Positions 1-6,053 of a stretch of 8,267 nt of DNA are shown here, one piece after another. Both the position numbers and the translations under genes were made by a program. Below the pieces are notes generated by a model that was given only the letters and a program-made list of their open reading frames with translations, ran no database searches and was not told the origin of the DNA. Each line of letters opens with the position of its first letter. Position 1 is the first letter of the stretch. This DNA is from Azospirillum brasilense (GTDB lineage: Bacteria; Pseudomonadota; Alphaproteobacteria; Rickettsiales; UBA3002), in assembly GCA_003241645.1 (NCBI GenBank), contig QFOX01000076.1:1-8267 (forward strand), read 5' to 3'.

Positions 1-1
1 T

Positions 2-1123
2 ACCGCCCGCTATGAAAAAACGACCATCATCGACGGTGGCGTTCCCAAGGACGTGGTCTATTACGCGATCCGCAAGGAAACGCTGCGCTTTGTCTGCCCA
101 ACATGGGATGGGCTGACGGTGCGGATGCTGGCGGGATTCGTCGGCTCGACGGGCAGCGGATTTCAGGTACCGGAGCCGATGCAGCTTATGGTCGAGACAG
201 GCAACCAGTATATCCTCGTCAAAGGCTTCCTCACCCATACGATGCAGACTCCCATCGCCTATGTACCGCATAACGCGGTCATCTATGGCGATGCAGGCAA
301 TGCAGGTGAGCGCATCACCAGCGTGGTAGTAACAGGCAACTTCCATAAGGGCTGGGTGTTCGACCGCGAGACCGGCCGGTTTGTCGGGCCGGACAATACG
401 CCGGGGAGCTGGTGGACGGAAAGCCCATTTACGCCTGCAAAAGATATCGACGCGCGCGATAGCTACGTCCTGCTCGCCTATGACAGCGACGAGCCGGACG
501 ATGATGGGTTTGCCGTATCGTCGGTCGCGGTGACTACTGAGGCATGGGAAGGCGCGCATGTGGCGGGCTACGACGTGCCGCTACCGGATCACGTGCGCTT
601 CACGGATATTTACGAGCAATGGAAGGGTGAGCGTATTCCGAGCACTGCGCCCGTGACCTTCACGCCGCTGGGGTTTGAGCGCGGCATGATCCGGTTCGAG
701 AAGGACAATCTGCGTGCCGATTACACCCTGCGCGTAGCCATCACCGATGATATCATGGACACACTCGCCACCTACGATATTCGCGGGGTGGAGGTGGATT
801 TAAGCCGTATCAGCGCCGAGGCAGATTTCGAGAATCCTGACCATGTTGAGCGGCTGTTGATCGGAGTGATCGAGAGTTGGGATTACACCGACGGTATCCT
901 GACCCTTACCATCCGGCAGAACCTGATCGACTGGTCGCGTTCCTATCCAAATCGACGCCTGTCGTATTTCTGTCCGTACACCTTTAAGGACTCGCGCTGC
1001 AAATACGAAGGGGTGGAAGGGTTTTGCGACAAGACCTTCACCACCTGCCAGTCCTTCGAGAACGATGAGAATTTCGGTGGCTTCAAAACCCTGCCGCGCC
1101 TGCAGCGAGGGAAATGGCAGTAA
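2..1123 (+). CDS. Tail-tip/baseplate protein, lambda gpL-like (BR0599-type C-terminus), 5' partial
   Basis: The frame is open from base 2 through the GTG at 53, so the true start lies left of the window; 373 residues are visible. The last third carries the diagnostic signature: four cysteines at codons 971, 998, 1025 and 1046, spaced C-x8-C-x8-C-x6-C and followed by NFGGF. Lambda gpL and relatives have such a cysteine set at the C-terminus, where it binds an iron-sulfur cluster; gpL plugs the tail-tip ring and contacts the J hub. The segment before it (FTPLGFERGMIRFEKDNL to LTLTIRQNLIDWS) has the beta-rich look of the BR0599/DUF2163 family. The N-terminal 150 or so residues, rich in G, V and T, are not recognised and make the protein longer than lambda gpL. 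The TAA stop at 1121-1123 directly abuts the hipA stop on the other strand. The family call is fairly firm; the function is inferred from the family and from the J-like gene downstream. Confidence 0.75.
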   Translation, partial: TARYEKTTIIDGGVPKDVVYYAIRKETLRFVCPTWDGLTVRMLAGFVGSTGSGFQVPEPMQLMVETGNQYILVKGFLTHTMQTPIAYVPHNAVIYGDAGNAGERITSVVVTGNFHKGWVFDRETGRFVGPDNTPGSWWTESPFTPAKDIDARDSYVLLAYDSDEPDDDGFAVSSVAVTTEAWEGAHVAGYDVPLPDHVRFTDIYEQWKGERIPSTAPVTFTPLGFERGMIRFEKDNLRADYTLRVAITDDIMDTLATYDIRGVEVDLSRISAEADFENPDHVERLLIGVIESWDYTDGILTLTIRQNLIDWSRSYPNRRLSYFCPYTFKDSRCKYEGVEGFCDKTFTTCQSFENDENFGGFKTLPRLQRGKWQ

Positions 1124-2386
1124 TCAGGATTGGGTGCCGAGCTGCGCCAGTATCCGCCCACCACGCGCTTCAATGATGTTATAGATGTCGGTGAAGACGG
1201 GCGAGCGTATATCCTGCGCCTCCAATGCCTGCTTCAAGGACAAGGCTTCCGCCACCGTCTTGGTCGTCATGGTTTTGAGTTGCCGGTTCAGCGAGGTTTG
1301 TGCGGTCTTGGTATCAGGAACCAGTCGGTGCCAATGGCGCAGGAATACTTCGTCCGGCTTATATTTGCTGCCGATTTTCATGGCCATTTTATCTGCCAGA
1401 TCGGGGTAGATGGCAGTGCTCAATAAATCATAGGCAGGTGCAAGTTCAGGTTTTGCCCCACGGTAGAGCAGCGAGAAGTTCTTGCCGTGCGCATCTGCAT
1501 TGCCGATGAGGTAGTTGAAAATCACCATCTCCAGCAGCCTGGTTTGATCTGCCGCTGGTCGCGCTGCATGCAGCGCGAGGATATTCTGGCAGCGGGCGAT
1601 GCTGGGACCACCCTCACGCTCGTATTTGAGTTCGGGCAACACACCCATCGCCTGACAGAAATCTTCCTGATGGATGCGCGTGACCGTACCATCTGCCTGC
1701 GTGGTGCGGTCGTAGCGTTCCACGAGGTAGTAAGGCGTATCGTTCACAAAATGAATATCGGCAACGGGAACGTCGAGGCCGACCTGTTTCGCCAAACGCA
1801 TGCAGAATAGCTCATTATGGGCGCTATCGGCCACGCGGTCGATGATGGGCTTGAGGATATGGGTGGTGGGCTGCCCGCCTTTGAGCAGGACGATCTTGCC
1901 ATCCACGAATCCCACGGCGAGCTTATCCTGCGCTCCGGCGAGCGACAGGCGGTAGCCATCATCCCCCGCCAGCATCGGGCGGCGCTTGATGAGCGCAAGG
2001 ATTTCACTCAAGCGCGCATCATCGAGCACTTCCATATCATCGGTGGGGGCGGCAGTCGGTTGTTCGCCTTCCGGATACAGGGCAAGCGCGCCCGCGCACT
2101 CGCCGCCCACTTCGCGCAGCAGCGCAAAGGTGTTTTTTTCTGATACGCCGAGATAGGCGGCAAGCCGTGTGCGCACACTCTCTTCGGGGAGCAAGCCGGA
2201 GAAGAAGGCGCGCACCTCTTCGCCCTCAAAGGGAGCCTCGCGCAGCGGCAGGGAAAGCGAAATCCCCGTGGCCGCGCGGTGCAGGAAATCCGCATGGTAG
2301 GTGAAGGACAATGTCCCCGCTGCCGACTGCGCGAGCTGGCCGGTCAGGTCATTGTTCCAGTAGACATCTAGAATGCGCGCGTTCAT
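1124..2386 (-). CDS. hipA: HipA-family serine/threonine kinase toxin
   Basis: This 420-residue protein has the usual HipA length and layout. An N-terminal HipA_N/couple-1 domain spans about residues 1-105 and the kinase core about 140-345. Visible motifs are SLAGAQDK at 148-155, the flexible loop with the autophosphorylated serine (S148, matching Ser150 of E. coli HipA); ILKP at 177-180, carrying the ATP-binding lysine; NADAHGKN at 296-303, the catalytic loop with D298; and APAYD at 316-320 with metal-binding D320. All look intact, so the kinase is predicted active. E. coli HipA phosphorylates glutamyl-tRNA synthetase and causes growth arrest and persistence; the target here is unknown. The ATG at 2386 overlaps the hipB TGA as ATGA, which supports the start and means translational coupling. 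The gene ends immediately next to the tail-gene stop. It should be controlled from the hipB promoter. Confidence 0.95.
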   Translation of the reverse strand: MNARILDVYWNNDLTGQLAQSAAGTLSFTYHADFLHRAATGISLSLPLREAPFEGEEVRAFFSGLLPEESVRTRLAAYLGVSEKNTFALLREVGGECAGALALYPEGEQPTAAPTDDMEVLDDARLSEILALIKRRPMLAGDDGYRLSLAGAQDKLAVGFVDGKIVLLKGGQPTTHILKPIIDRVADSAHNELFCMRLAKQVGLDVPVADIHFVNDTPYYLVERYDRTTQADGTVTRIHQEDFCQAMGVLPELKYEREGGPSIARCQNILALHAARPAADQTRLLEMVIFNYLIGNADAHGKNFSLLYRGAKPELAPAYDLLSTAIYPDLADKMAMKIGSKYKPDEVFLRHWHRLVPDTKTAQTSLNRQLKTMTTKTVAEALSLKQALEAQDIRSPVFTDIYNIIEARGGRILAQLGTQS

Positions 2387-2592
2387 AGGGGCTTCCCATC
2401 AATCTGAATGGTAAGGCCGAGCATGGCGAGCACCAGCAACACCTTGCCGGTTTGGCAGGATTCCTTGCCTTTCTCTAACTCGCGCAGGAACCGCACCCCC
2501 ACACCAGTGGTGGCGGAAAGCTCCTCCTGGGTGAGCTTCTGCTGTTTGCGCGTGTCGCGCACCAGCTTGCCTAATGCTTCCATCTTGTTCAT
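2383..2592 (-). CDS. hipB: HipB-like XRE-family antitoxin/repressor
   Basis: This short protein of 69 residues is mostly a single Cro/C1-type helix-turn-helix: LGKLVRDTRKQQKLTQEELS, then GVGVRFLRELEKGK as the recognition helix region. The C-terminal ending LGLTIQIDGKPL resembles the strand that lets HipB dimers form a beta lid. HipB binds and restrains HipA and represses the operon. The start at 2592 is preceded by AAGGG about 8 bases upstream on the minus strand, an acceptable ribosome site. It is the first gene of the operon, overlaps hipA by 4 bp, and lies directly below a cluster of repeated boxes that are the obvious candidate operators. It is at the short end of the family and resembles the y4mF-type antitoxins. 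Identification is strong because of the HipA partner. Confidence 0.9.
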   Translation of the reverse strand: MNKMEALGKLVRDTRKQQKLTQEELSATTGVGVRFLRELEKGKESCQTGKVLLVLAMLGLTIQIDGKPL

Positions 2593-2600
2593 AAAATCAA

Positions 2601-2720
2601 CCCTTTCGGGATGATTTTAGCACAAACAAGGTCGAAATCAAAGAAATAAACCCGAACGGGACGATTTCGGGAAAAACAGGATGATTTTACCCTAAATATT
2701 CCCGAACGGGATGATTTCAG
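2601..2720. repeat. Four phased 20-bp boxes, probable HipB operators
   Basis: Four plus-strand boxes in the same orientation occupy 2601-2620, 2651-2670, 2671-2690 and 2701-2720. The best copy is CCCGAACGGGATGATTTCAG (box 4). Compared with it, box 2 matches 18/20, box 1 matches 16/20 and box 3 matches 13/20, keeping mainly the right half GGATGATTTTA. The left part is an inverted repeat, CCCG-2-CGGG, and the right part is an asymmetric GATGATTT tail. Start-to-start distances are 50, 20 and 30 bp, all multiples of 10, so the boxes lie on nearly the same face of the helix. E. coli HipB also uses several spaced palindromic operators, although its sequence differs. Box 1 overlaps the hipB -10; box 4 ends within the Shine-Dalgarno of the gene at 2731. 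Confidence 0.75.
2614..2641 (-). promoter_or_regulatory. Candidate hipBA promoter
   Basis: On the minus strand, TTGATT (2641-2636) and TAAAAT (2619-2614) are separated by 16 bp. This is a plausible sigma70-type -35/-10 pair, with transcription starting near 2607 and a leader of about 15 bases before the hipB ATG at 2592. Repeat box 1 (2601-2620) covers the -10 and the start point, and box 2 begins 10 bp upstream of the -35. That is the arrangement expected for autorepression by HipB. It was read by eye, without scoring. Confidence 0.5.
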
Positions 2721-2723
2721 GAG
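2719..2723 (+). promoter_or_regulatory. Ribosome binding site AGGAG that sets the start at 2731
   Basis: AGGAG at 2719-2723 lies 7 bases before the ATG at 2731 but only 1 base before the ATG at 2725. This favours 2731. Its first two bases are also the last two of operator-like box 4. Confidence 0.7.
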
Positions 2724-2730
2724 AATGCCC

Positions 2731-3048
2731 ATGGCCGATTGCCTGCAAGTGATTGCGCACCTGCCCGAAGAGCTGCAAGCGCAGGCGCGCATGCTTAAAC
2801 AGATGCCGCGCGCCGATGTGCTGCGCATTTTGAAGCAACACACCACCATCATGGTCTTTCGCCAAACCGAGTTGCATGATGGTGATATCGTGCTGTGGCG
2901 CGTGCACGATGACCGTTACCATATCTCGCGCTATTCGGCCATCAATGACGGGTTTGTAACCTACGGGGATCAAGGCTGGCATGTCCGGCCCTTGAAGGCG
3001 GTCTATGATTTGCGCGGGCCGCGGCCAGATTTTATCGTTCGGGTCTAG
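2731..3048 (+). CDS. Small phage protein, possibly a reduced NlpC/P60-type (DUF6950-like) tail component
   Basis: The product has 105 residues from the ATG chosen by the strong AGGAG; ATG 2725 would add two. There is no signal peptide or membrane segment. The pattern MADCLQVI, then DGDIVLWRV, then a G-rich FVTYGDQGWHVRPLKAVYDLRG recalls the second half of small NlpC/P60-like tail proteins (DUF6950 style), which read AD, then GDVVL, then GLVFxPL and a basic end. The usual N-terminal segment with the nucleophile (WG..DC) would lie just before this start and is absent, so the protein may be truncated or catalytically dead. The position between the L-like and J-like genes is where gpK-type NlpC/P60 genes sit, which supports the idea. 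The resemblance is recalled from memory and weak. An alternative is a small cargo protein co-regulated with hipBA, since it is divergent from hipB across the shared box region. Its stop overlaps the stop of the next gene. Confidence 0.7.
   Translation: MADCLQVIAHLPEELQAQARMLKQMPRADVLRILKQHTTIMVFRQTELHDGDIVLWRVHDDRYHISRYSAINDGFVTYGDQGWHVRPLKAVYDLRGPRPDFIVRV
3045..3048. other. Shared CTAG double stop of two convergent genes
   Basis: The palindrome CTAG supplies TAG to the plus-strand gene (3046-3048) and TAG to the minus-strand gene (complement of 3045-3047). The two reading frames therefore overlap by 4 bp, and there is no room for a terminator between them. Confidence 0.95.
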
Positions 3049-4223
3049 CTCGACATTAGCTCATCAACGGTAAAGTCAGGATCGTGCTCGAAATGCTTGT
3101 CGGTCAGGGCAGAGAAATCGACCGCATATTGTTTATCATCGATTTCCACGCCTATCGGCTGGAAGCCGGGAACAGAAAGATACGGCCTGCCTCTTTTATC
3201 CTTCTCGATTTTATTGGTGTTGATGGGCGGTAGCTTGTTGGGGTTATATTCGTACACGACTGCATTCAGATTGAGCCGCTCAGCACCCTGTGGCAGTTGT
3301 CCGATATAATGCAACAGATGCTCCTGGTAGGTGATCTTCACCGACTTGGAAACGATTTCGCGGATACCTGCTTCATTTAGTCGCCACACGGCTCCTGCAT
3401 CCTTCTCACCTTCAATGGGTATGCGGGCAATGCGGTTATGGCGGCGCACCCGGTAAGGCCCGATCAGGCGTGGCATTTCATAATAGCGCGAGAACCGGAA
3501 GGGACGTAATTCCAGCGCATTCAGCTCGTCGAGCAACTGCATGTAGAAGCGCAGGAGCGTATGTCGGCCTGTTGCGCGGGTGCTGGTAAGGGCTTCATAC
3601 TCTGGCAGTGCATACTTATTGTGGCCGCTTCTGAGGGCTTGCTGCGAACCGATAATTCCCTGCCCAATGACGACAATAAAATCAGGGCGCAGGGTAATAT
3701 CGGGGAGCTTTGCATCGAGCTTTCTGGCTTGCTCGGCAATGGCCTCCAGACTGCGGTTGGCATCATAGGCCACAATGGCGGTGACGGGCATAGGGTATCC
3801 CATTCCGACAGCAAATCCCTGCATGGGCGAGGCAGTGAACGATTCTTTGCTCACGATGGATTTCAGCGAAGCGATGTTTTGATAGGCATCGGCCAGCTCC
3901 CCGCTATCCAGATGGGATTTGACGCTGATTGCACCATAGATGCTTTCGATGGGGTAAATCGAATGCGCGGCAGTTTTGATAAGGGTGGGGCAATGCAAGG
4001 GATCATAAATGATAATATCCAGCTCACCGCTTTTCTTATTTTCTGGTGAAATGACCGCGCCAGAGCCGATGGCGTAACGCTGGGGAAGGTAATCTTTGAG
4101 GAATTGTTTGAGCGCTGCCTCGCGCGCGCTGCCCTTGCCACCTGGATGCCAAATCTCGGCAGTGCGCTGAAACTCTGAAATAAGCTGTTCGCTGATTGAT
4201 TGAAATATCTTGTGCAAATCCAT
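3045..4223 (-). CDS. DUF6602-like protein, predicted PD-(D/E)XK-type nuclease fold
   Basis: The product has 392 residues and is soluble, with no signal peptide. The first 125 residues match the DUF6602 pattern as I recall it: HPGGKGSAREAALKQFL (26-42), LPQRYAIGSG (46-55), GELDIIIYD (66-74), IYPIESIYGAISVKSHL (89-105), then a helix AYQNIASLK. The order E35, D69, K102 resembles the PD-(D/E)XK layout, with D69 in the strand LDIIIYD. However, the expected acidic residue two before K102 is serine (S100-V101-K102), so activity is uncertain; E93 might substitute. The region after 180 (RPDFIVVIGQGII, then a long basic C-terminal part) is unrecognised. GAGGA six bases before the ATG at 4223 supports the start. 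DUF6602-like proteins are poorly characterised; their nuclease-like fold suggests nucleic-acid cleavage in defence or toxicity, which is inference. Next to a hipBA pair inside a phage, a defence or superinfection role is plausible. Confidence 0.8.
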   Translation of the reverse strand: MDLHKIFQSISEQLISEFQRTAEIWHPGGKGSAREAALKQFLKDYLPQRYAIGSGAVISPENKKSGELDIIIYDPLHCPTLIKTAAHSIYPIESIYGAISVKSHLDSGELADAYQNIASLKSIVSKESFTASPMQGFAVGMGYPMPVTAIVAYDANRSLEAIAEQARKLDAKLPDITLRPDFIVVIGQGIIGSQQALRSGHNKYALPEYEALTSTRATGRHTLLRFYMQLLDELNALELRPFRFSRYYEMPRLIGPYRVRRHNRIARIPIEGEKDAGAVWRLNEAGIREIVSKSVKITYQEHLLHYIGQLPQGAERLNLNAVVYEYNPNKLPPINTNKIEKDKRGRPYLSVPGFQPIGVEIDDKQYAVDFSALTDKHFEHDPDFTVDELMSS

Positions 4224-4252
4224 GGCAGTTCCTCATCCCCTCCCGGCGAAAC

Positions 4253-4281
4253 TTGTATATTGTTGCCTGATCTTTTATAAG
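4253..4281 (+). promoter_or_regulatory. Candidate promoter of the plus-strand membrane gene
   Basis: TTGTAT (4253-4258) and TATAAG (4276-4281) are 17 bp apart. The -10 is good (5 of 6 bases) and the -35 is weak (3 of 6). Transcription would start near 4288 and leave a leader of about 95 bases before the ATG at 4382. It lies in the divergent gap between 4223 and 4382, so the minus-strand DUF6602-like gene must also start from this gap; I could not settle on a promoter for it. Confidence 0.35.
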
Positions 4282-4290
4282 CATCAGCAA
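4263..4290. repeat. Inverted repeat around the divergent promoter, candidate operator
   Basis: TTGCCTGAT (4263-4271) faces ATCAGCAA (4283-4290), whose complement is TTGCTGAT. The arms therefore match over 8 pairs with one extra C in the left arm and an 11-bp centre. The centre holds the TATAAG -10 candidate, so a dimeric repressor here could switch off the plus-strand gene and perhaps also its divergent neighbour. It could also be a chance hairpin. Confidence 0.4.
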
Positions 4291-4381
4291 TTATTTCATG
4301 TGTTTTAGCATTATGGTTCAATAACGTGAAGATCGTTACAATGGAGTGCCGCTAGAAGAGTGGCAAGTGAGTGGGACTGGC

Positions 4382-5194
4382 ATGAGAAGCCTGGGTTTCC
4401 GGATTCCGGCATTAGCAGTAACAAGTGTATTTCTCACATGGCATTTCATGTGGGCATTTTGTGCTTCTTATCCGCCAGCCCATCTGCATTTTGAACGAAT
4501 GCATGCCGCAATCCTGTTCTCCGGGATGCTGTTTGTGTCCATCGGGGCTGCCATTGGGTTATGTGCCAAATGGAACAGCGCCCAGTCTATCAGAAGGTTC
4601 TTACTGTTTTGCATTTTGTTGGGTGTGCTGTGCGAAGTTGTCATGTACGCGATGCCGTACCAGCGCGATTATGCGAATCCATCGCTATGGGATGATTTAA
4701 GTTTACGATTTTATATCGGATTGGCAATTTTGATAAATGCCGCGCTTTTTTTACTATTGCCACGCGTGCCTCAAGCCAATGCCCGCCTGCTATTTCTAAC
4801 CATCCTTACCAGCACTGCCGGAGTTGTGGCAATGCTTCTGCTATGGTCCTATGCCACTGCGTGGGTGGTGCAATGGCGGGTGGTGCAAACGGCAGGGTTG
4901 AAACCGTATTGCGTTCAGGTGCGTGGGTATGACGCTAAATATCGTCCTGCCACCACCCTAAGCGACCTTCGAGGGTTTCGGATGCAGGGCAAATGGAACC
5001 ATGGGGCTACCTCGTATAAGTGGCAGGATTTCCATGCGGTGCTGATCGTGCAGTGGGAAGATGATCTGCATTACTATAATTGGTCGTACCTACGACAAAA
5101 CTTTGTACCAATTACCAAACGGGCGCAGGAAAATCTTTACCTGCTAAGACCATCCTGCGAACCGACCAGCCATTTTCTTTCAACGCTGAACTAG
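4382..5194 (+). CDS. Five-helix membrane protein with soluble C-terminal domain, unknown function
   Basis: Counted from the ATG at 4382 the product has 270 residues. Hydrophobic segments lie at about 9-27, 41-62, 72-92, 109-127 and 136-162, followed by a soluble tail of about 105 residues. The tail has a recognisable style: YCVQV at 176-180, TTLSDLRGF at 191-199, FHAVLIVQ at 217-224, and YYNWSY at 231-236. I have an impression of similar tails (YCIQV, then LDL, HHAILVV, WSY) on other alphaproteobacterial membrane proteins but cannot name a family. The start is uncertain: a GTG at 4346 in the same frame would add 12 residues but has no Shine-Dalgarno at useful spacing, whereas the ATG begins at a natural membrane N-terminus. 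It is divergent from the DUF6602-like gene and convergent with the envelope operon. It is the only cargo gene of the second block on the plus strand, so read-through from the tail operon could express it. Confidence 0.8.
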   Translation: MRSLGFRIPALAVTSVFLTWHFMWAFCASYPPAHLHFERMHAAILFSGMLFVSIGAAIGLCAKWNSAQSIRRFLLFCILLGVLCEVVMYAMPYQRDYANPSLWDDLSLRFYIGLAILINAALFLLLPRVPQANARLLFLTILTSTAGVVAMLLLWSYATAWVVQWRVVQTAGLKPYCVQVRGYDAKYRPATTLSDLRGFRMQGKWNHGATSYKWQDFHAVLIVQWEDDLHYYNWSYLRQNFVPITKRAQENLYLLRPSCEPTSHFLSTLN

Positions 5195-5226
5195 GCGCAT
5201 ATACTAACCATCGCATGTTGTGGCCG

Positions 5227-6048
5227 TTACCGCCCGATAAGCACCATCGCTCCCATAGCAATAGCGGCGCTGGCCCATATGTGAATGGCAGGAAATAGTG
5301 CAACGGCGTATATTCTGGTCGCGTATTTGTGCCATGGTCGGGCGGCATTCTTTGAGCATCGCCAGAGCGAGAAACAAAACACGAAAGGGTAGATCACGAT
5401 GAGAATCAATCCCAACCAGCCAACCAGTCCACCAATCCAGCTTTCTCTCAATCCACCCGTCATGACGAAAATGAACCCGATGATAATGCTTGAGAGATAG
5501 AGCAAGATTCCCCATCGCCAGAATACAATTCCCAGCCTTTCCTGACCTTTCAGTGATTGCAGGCATGACCGTGCAACGGGGTAGAGAATCTTTCGTTCAA
5601 AAGCATTCTGCGTGGCGGCATCATTGTTGGCAGAGATTATGGTGTTCTCAGGAGATTTGCGGCTTCTCCACGTTCTACGCATATCGCGGATTAAGTCTAT
5701 GATATGCGGTATTCCATAGAGCATGGCAAATAGGCCAACCGCTTTATGCTGGTAATTGAACCCATCGGTATCCATCCGTCCTGTCGCAATCAGTGCGGCC
5801 ATAATCGCAATGCATACCAATGCACCGATACCCAATATTCTGCTGCTGGGAAGGAGGAGATGGCGAATAATGAACACTGGCAATGTCACAATTGCTAGTC
5901 CGGAATAGAATGTGAATACGAGCGTGAAAGGATTGTGGTCGTAAGTGTTCTGTGGATTGTGCTCCCAAGCTAGACTTACCAGCACCAGCCCCGCGATAAC
6001 CCCCAAGAAAAGTGCGATGATCCCCAGACTGTTAGCTAATGCTCGCAT
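5227..6048 (-). CDS. Polytopic membrane protein, unknown function
   Basis: The product has 273 residues, with about seven hydrophobic segments at 7-27, 41-62, 70-89, 103-118, 173-196, 204-227 and 245-268. A polar, basic stretch at 120-170 (RDMRRTWRSRKSPEN onward) probably faces the cytoplasm. No enzyme motif or family was recognised. It is the last gene of the minus-strand envelope operon, starting 5 bases after the stop of the BamE-like gene. No clear Shine-Dalgarno precedes the ATG at 6048, so translational coupling is likely. Its stop at 5227 faces the stop of the plus-strand membrane gene at 5194 across a 32-base gap with no evident terminator hairpin. Two membrane proteins meeting tail to tail may belong to one functional set, but nothing in the sequence proves it. 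Confidence 0.8.
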   Translation of the reverse strand: MRALANSLGIIALFLGVIAGLVLVSLAWEHNPQNTYDHNPFTLVFTFYSGLAIVTLPVFIIRHLLLPSSRILGIGALVCIAIMAALIATGRMDTDGFNYQHKAVGLFAMLYGIPHIIDLIRDMRRTWRSRKSPENTIISANNDAATQNAFERKILYPVARSCLQSLKGQERLGIVFWRWGILLYLSSIIIGFIFVMTGGLRESWIGGLVGWLGLILIVIYPFVFCFSLWRCSKNAARPWHKYATRIYAVALFPAIHIWASAAIAMGAMVLIGR

Positions 6049-6053
6049 CGTGT

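Noticed and set aside
1487..1810. Plus-strand open frames within hipA (also 1130-1426 and 1817-2143)
   Set aside because: They are antisense to hipA, whose kinase motifs are intact across the whole length, so these are shadow frames of GC-rich coding DNA.
2601..2720. CRISPR-like array of short repeats
   Set aside because: The repeats are only 20 bp, irregularly spaced (0, 10 and 30 bp between units) and directly upstream of hipB; there are no true spacers and no cas genes.
2589..2982. Minus-strand frames of 87 and 96 codons covering the box region and the gene at 2731
   Set aside because: They overlap the operator boxes and the plus-strand gene, which has a strong AGGAG; the translations look like shadows, with no start signal.
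3046..3062. TAGCTC direct repeat as a target-site duplication or att core
   Set aside because: It is six bases within 17 bp and lies inside coding sequence, with no matching copy seen at the far end of the cargo. This is too weak to call.
3561..4049. Plus-strand open frame of 162 codons opposite the DUF6602-like gene
   Set aside because: It lies wholly inside a well-supported minus-strand gene with a good ribosome site and family motifs; its translation shows no recognisable domain.
4346..4381. GTG start at 4346 for the plus-strand membrane protein
   Set aside because: There is no Shine-Dalgarno at useful spacing and it would add a polar 12-residue front before the first helix. The ATG at 4382 is preferred, though the evidence is modest.
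5112..5348. Minus-strand frame of 78 codons across the convergent junction of the two membrane genes
   Set aside because: It overlaps the ends of both membrane genes, has no ribosome site and shows no domain; the 32-base gap between the genes holds no gene or clear terminator.
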